The notes under the pieces: model-generated
What the model was told of the DNA's origin: nothing
Database searches by the model: none
Seen by the model: only the letters and a program-made list of their open reading frames with translations
Position numbers and translations under genes: made by a program
Assembly: GCA_965199055.1 (NCBI GenBank)
Contig: CBDAQR010000007.1
Coordinates: 1 to 40,939, forward strand
Direction: 5' to 3'
Length of the DNA stretch: 40,939 nucleotides
From: CBDAQR01 sp965199055
GTDB taxonomy: Bacteria; Pseudomonadota; Gammaproteobacteria; Pseudomonadales; Halieaceae
In this document: piece by piece, positions 40,467-40,939 of the stretch
Layout: each line of letters begins with the position of its first letter
Position numbering within the stretch: position 1 is the first letter of the stretch

Positions 40467-40939
40467 TCACGCCTTCACCCCCAGACGCTGGCCGACACCG
40501 TCACGTGCCTGAAGCGCGCGCCACCAGGGTTCATTGTCCAGATACCACTCCACGGTCCGCTCCAGCCCTTCCTCGACCGTGACACTGGGCCGCCAGCCCA
40601 ACTCCTCCCGGATGCGGTTTGGATCGATGGCATAGCGCGCATCATGGCCCGGGCGGTCCGTGACAAAAGTAATCTGATCCGCATAAGAGCCCTGCGCCTT
40701 GGGGCGTTTGCGATCGAGAATGCCGCAGAGCGTCTGGACCAGTTCCAGATTGGTGCGCTCGTTTTCCCCGCCAATGTTATAGGACCGTCCCACCACGCCT
40801 TTTTCCACCACCAGGAGCAGGGCATCGGCGTGATCCTCGACAAACAGCCAGTCGCGGATGTTTGACCCGTCACCATAGATCGGCAACGCCTGGCCCGCCA
40901 AAGCATTGAGGATGATCACCGGGATCAGCTTTTCGGGGA
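40467..40939 (-). CDS. rfbB: dTDP-glucose 4,6-dehydratase, C-terminal part (gene begins at 580)
   Basis: Continues from the piece at 1-580 across the window ends. The frame reads PEKLIPVIILNALAGQALPI, then YGDGSNIRDWLFVEDHADAL, RSYNIGGENERTN and DRPGHDARYAID, the unmistakable C-terminal half of RfbB. The join gives HFLPEKLIP, one residue longer than the usual HFPEKLIP. The protein stops at 40467 and is followed by the sulfotransferase fossil and rfbD. Confidence 0.94.
   Translation of the reverse strand, partial: PEKLIPVIILNALAGQALPIYGDGSNIRDWLFVEDHADALLLVVEKGVVGRSYNIGGENERTNLELVQTLCGILDRKRPKAQGSYADQITFVTDRPGHDARYAIDPNRIREELGWRPSVTVEEGLERTVEWYLDNEPWWRALQARDGVGQRLGVKA

Noticed and set aside
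1..40939. Conjugation or mobilisation functions
   Set aside because: No relaxase, coupling protein or type IV secretion gene was recognised; an oriT used in trans cannot be excluded.

Overview
The window is most likely a complete circular plasmid of 40,939 bp from a marine roseobacter (Alphaproteobacteria, Rhodobacterales). The rfbB gene is cut by the window ends: its start codon lies at 580 on the minus strand and its end at 40467. Joining base 40939 to base 1 gives one open frame of 1053 nt (350 aa), the normal RfbB length. A RepA-type initiator (1218-2225) stands back to back with parA and parB across a candidate origin with a perfect DnaA box, an AT-rich stretch and short iterons. Two copies of a 14-bp palindrome, one just after parB and one inside rfbD, are candidate partition sites. 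No relaxase or type IV secretion gene is visible. A replicon of this kind beside a dTDP-rhamnose operon matches the RepA-I 'biofilm' plasmids known from roseobacters.

Layout. 1-2225 and 38.6-40.9 kb: rfbC, rfbB, rfbD and rfbA (dTDP-L-rhamnose) with repA, all on the minus strand. 2.2-5.2 kb: origin, parA, parB. 5.2-8.1 kb: KpsT/E/M-like polysaccharide ABC exporter. 8.2-11.4 kb: a two-domain RgpF/WbsX glycosyltransferase and a sulfotransferase. 11.5-14.0 kb: two RTX proteins. 14.2-16.2 kb: an orphan tail-fibre-like cassette (DUF2793 protein plus two small genes). 16.2-20.0 kb: fcl, gmd and manC (GDP-L-fucose). 20.5-22.4 kb: a third, frameshifted RTX gene. 22.6-23.7 kb: another sulfotransferase. 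23.7-27.2 kb: a graveyard of IS3, IS66, Tn3 and IS110 fragments with a HigA antitoxin scrap, an intact resolvase and one small hypothetical gene. 27.2-32.8 kb: sulfotransferase genes and remnants, including a perfect 1026-bp tandem amplification that makes chimeric copies. 32.8-38.6 kb: a glycosyltransferase-sulfotransferase fusion, a further glycosyltransferase and an RfbA-GT2 fusion.

How the genes fit together. The plasmid makes activated rhamnose and fucose, carries glycosyltransferases and an export ABC transporter, and has an unusual number of sulfotransferase loci: eleven counted, seven of them apparently intact. The simplest reading is a plasmid for a sulfated, rhamnose- and fucose-containing surface polysaccharide, with calcium-binding RTX proteins as matrix or adhesin partners that need a type I secretion system encoded elsewhere. 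The most striking features are the duplicating and recombining sulfotransferase array and the fusion enzymes. Three genes look broken by single-base frameshifts, which may be real or sequencing errors.
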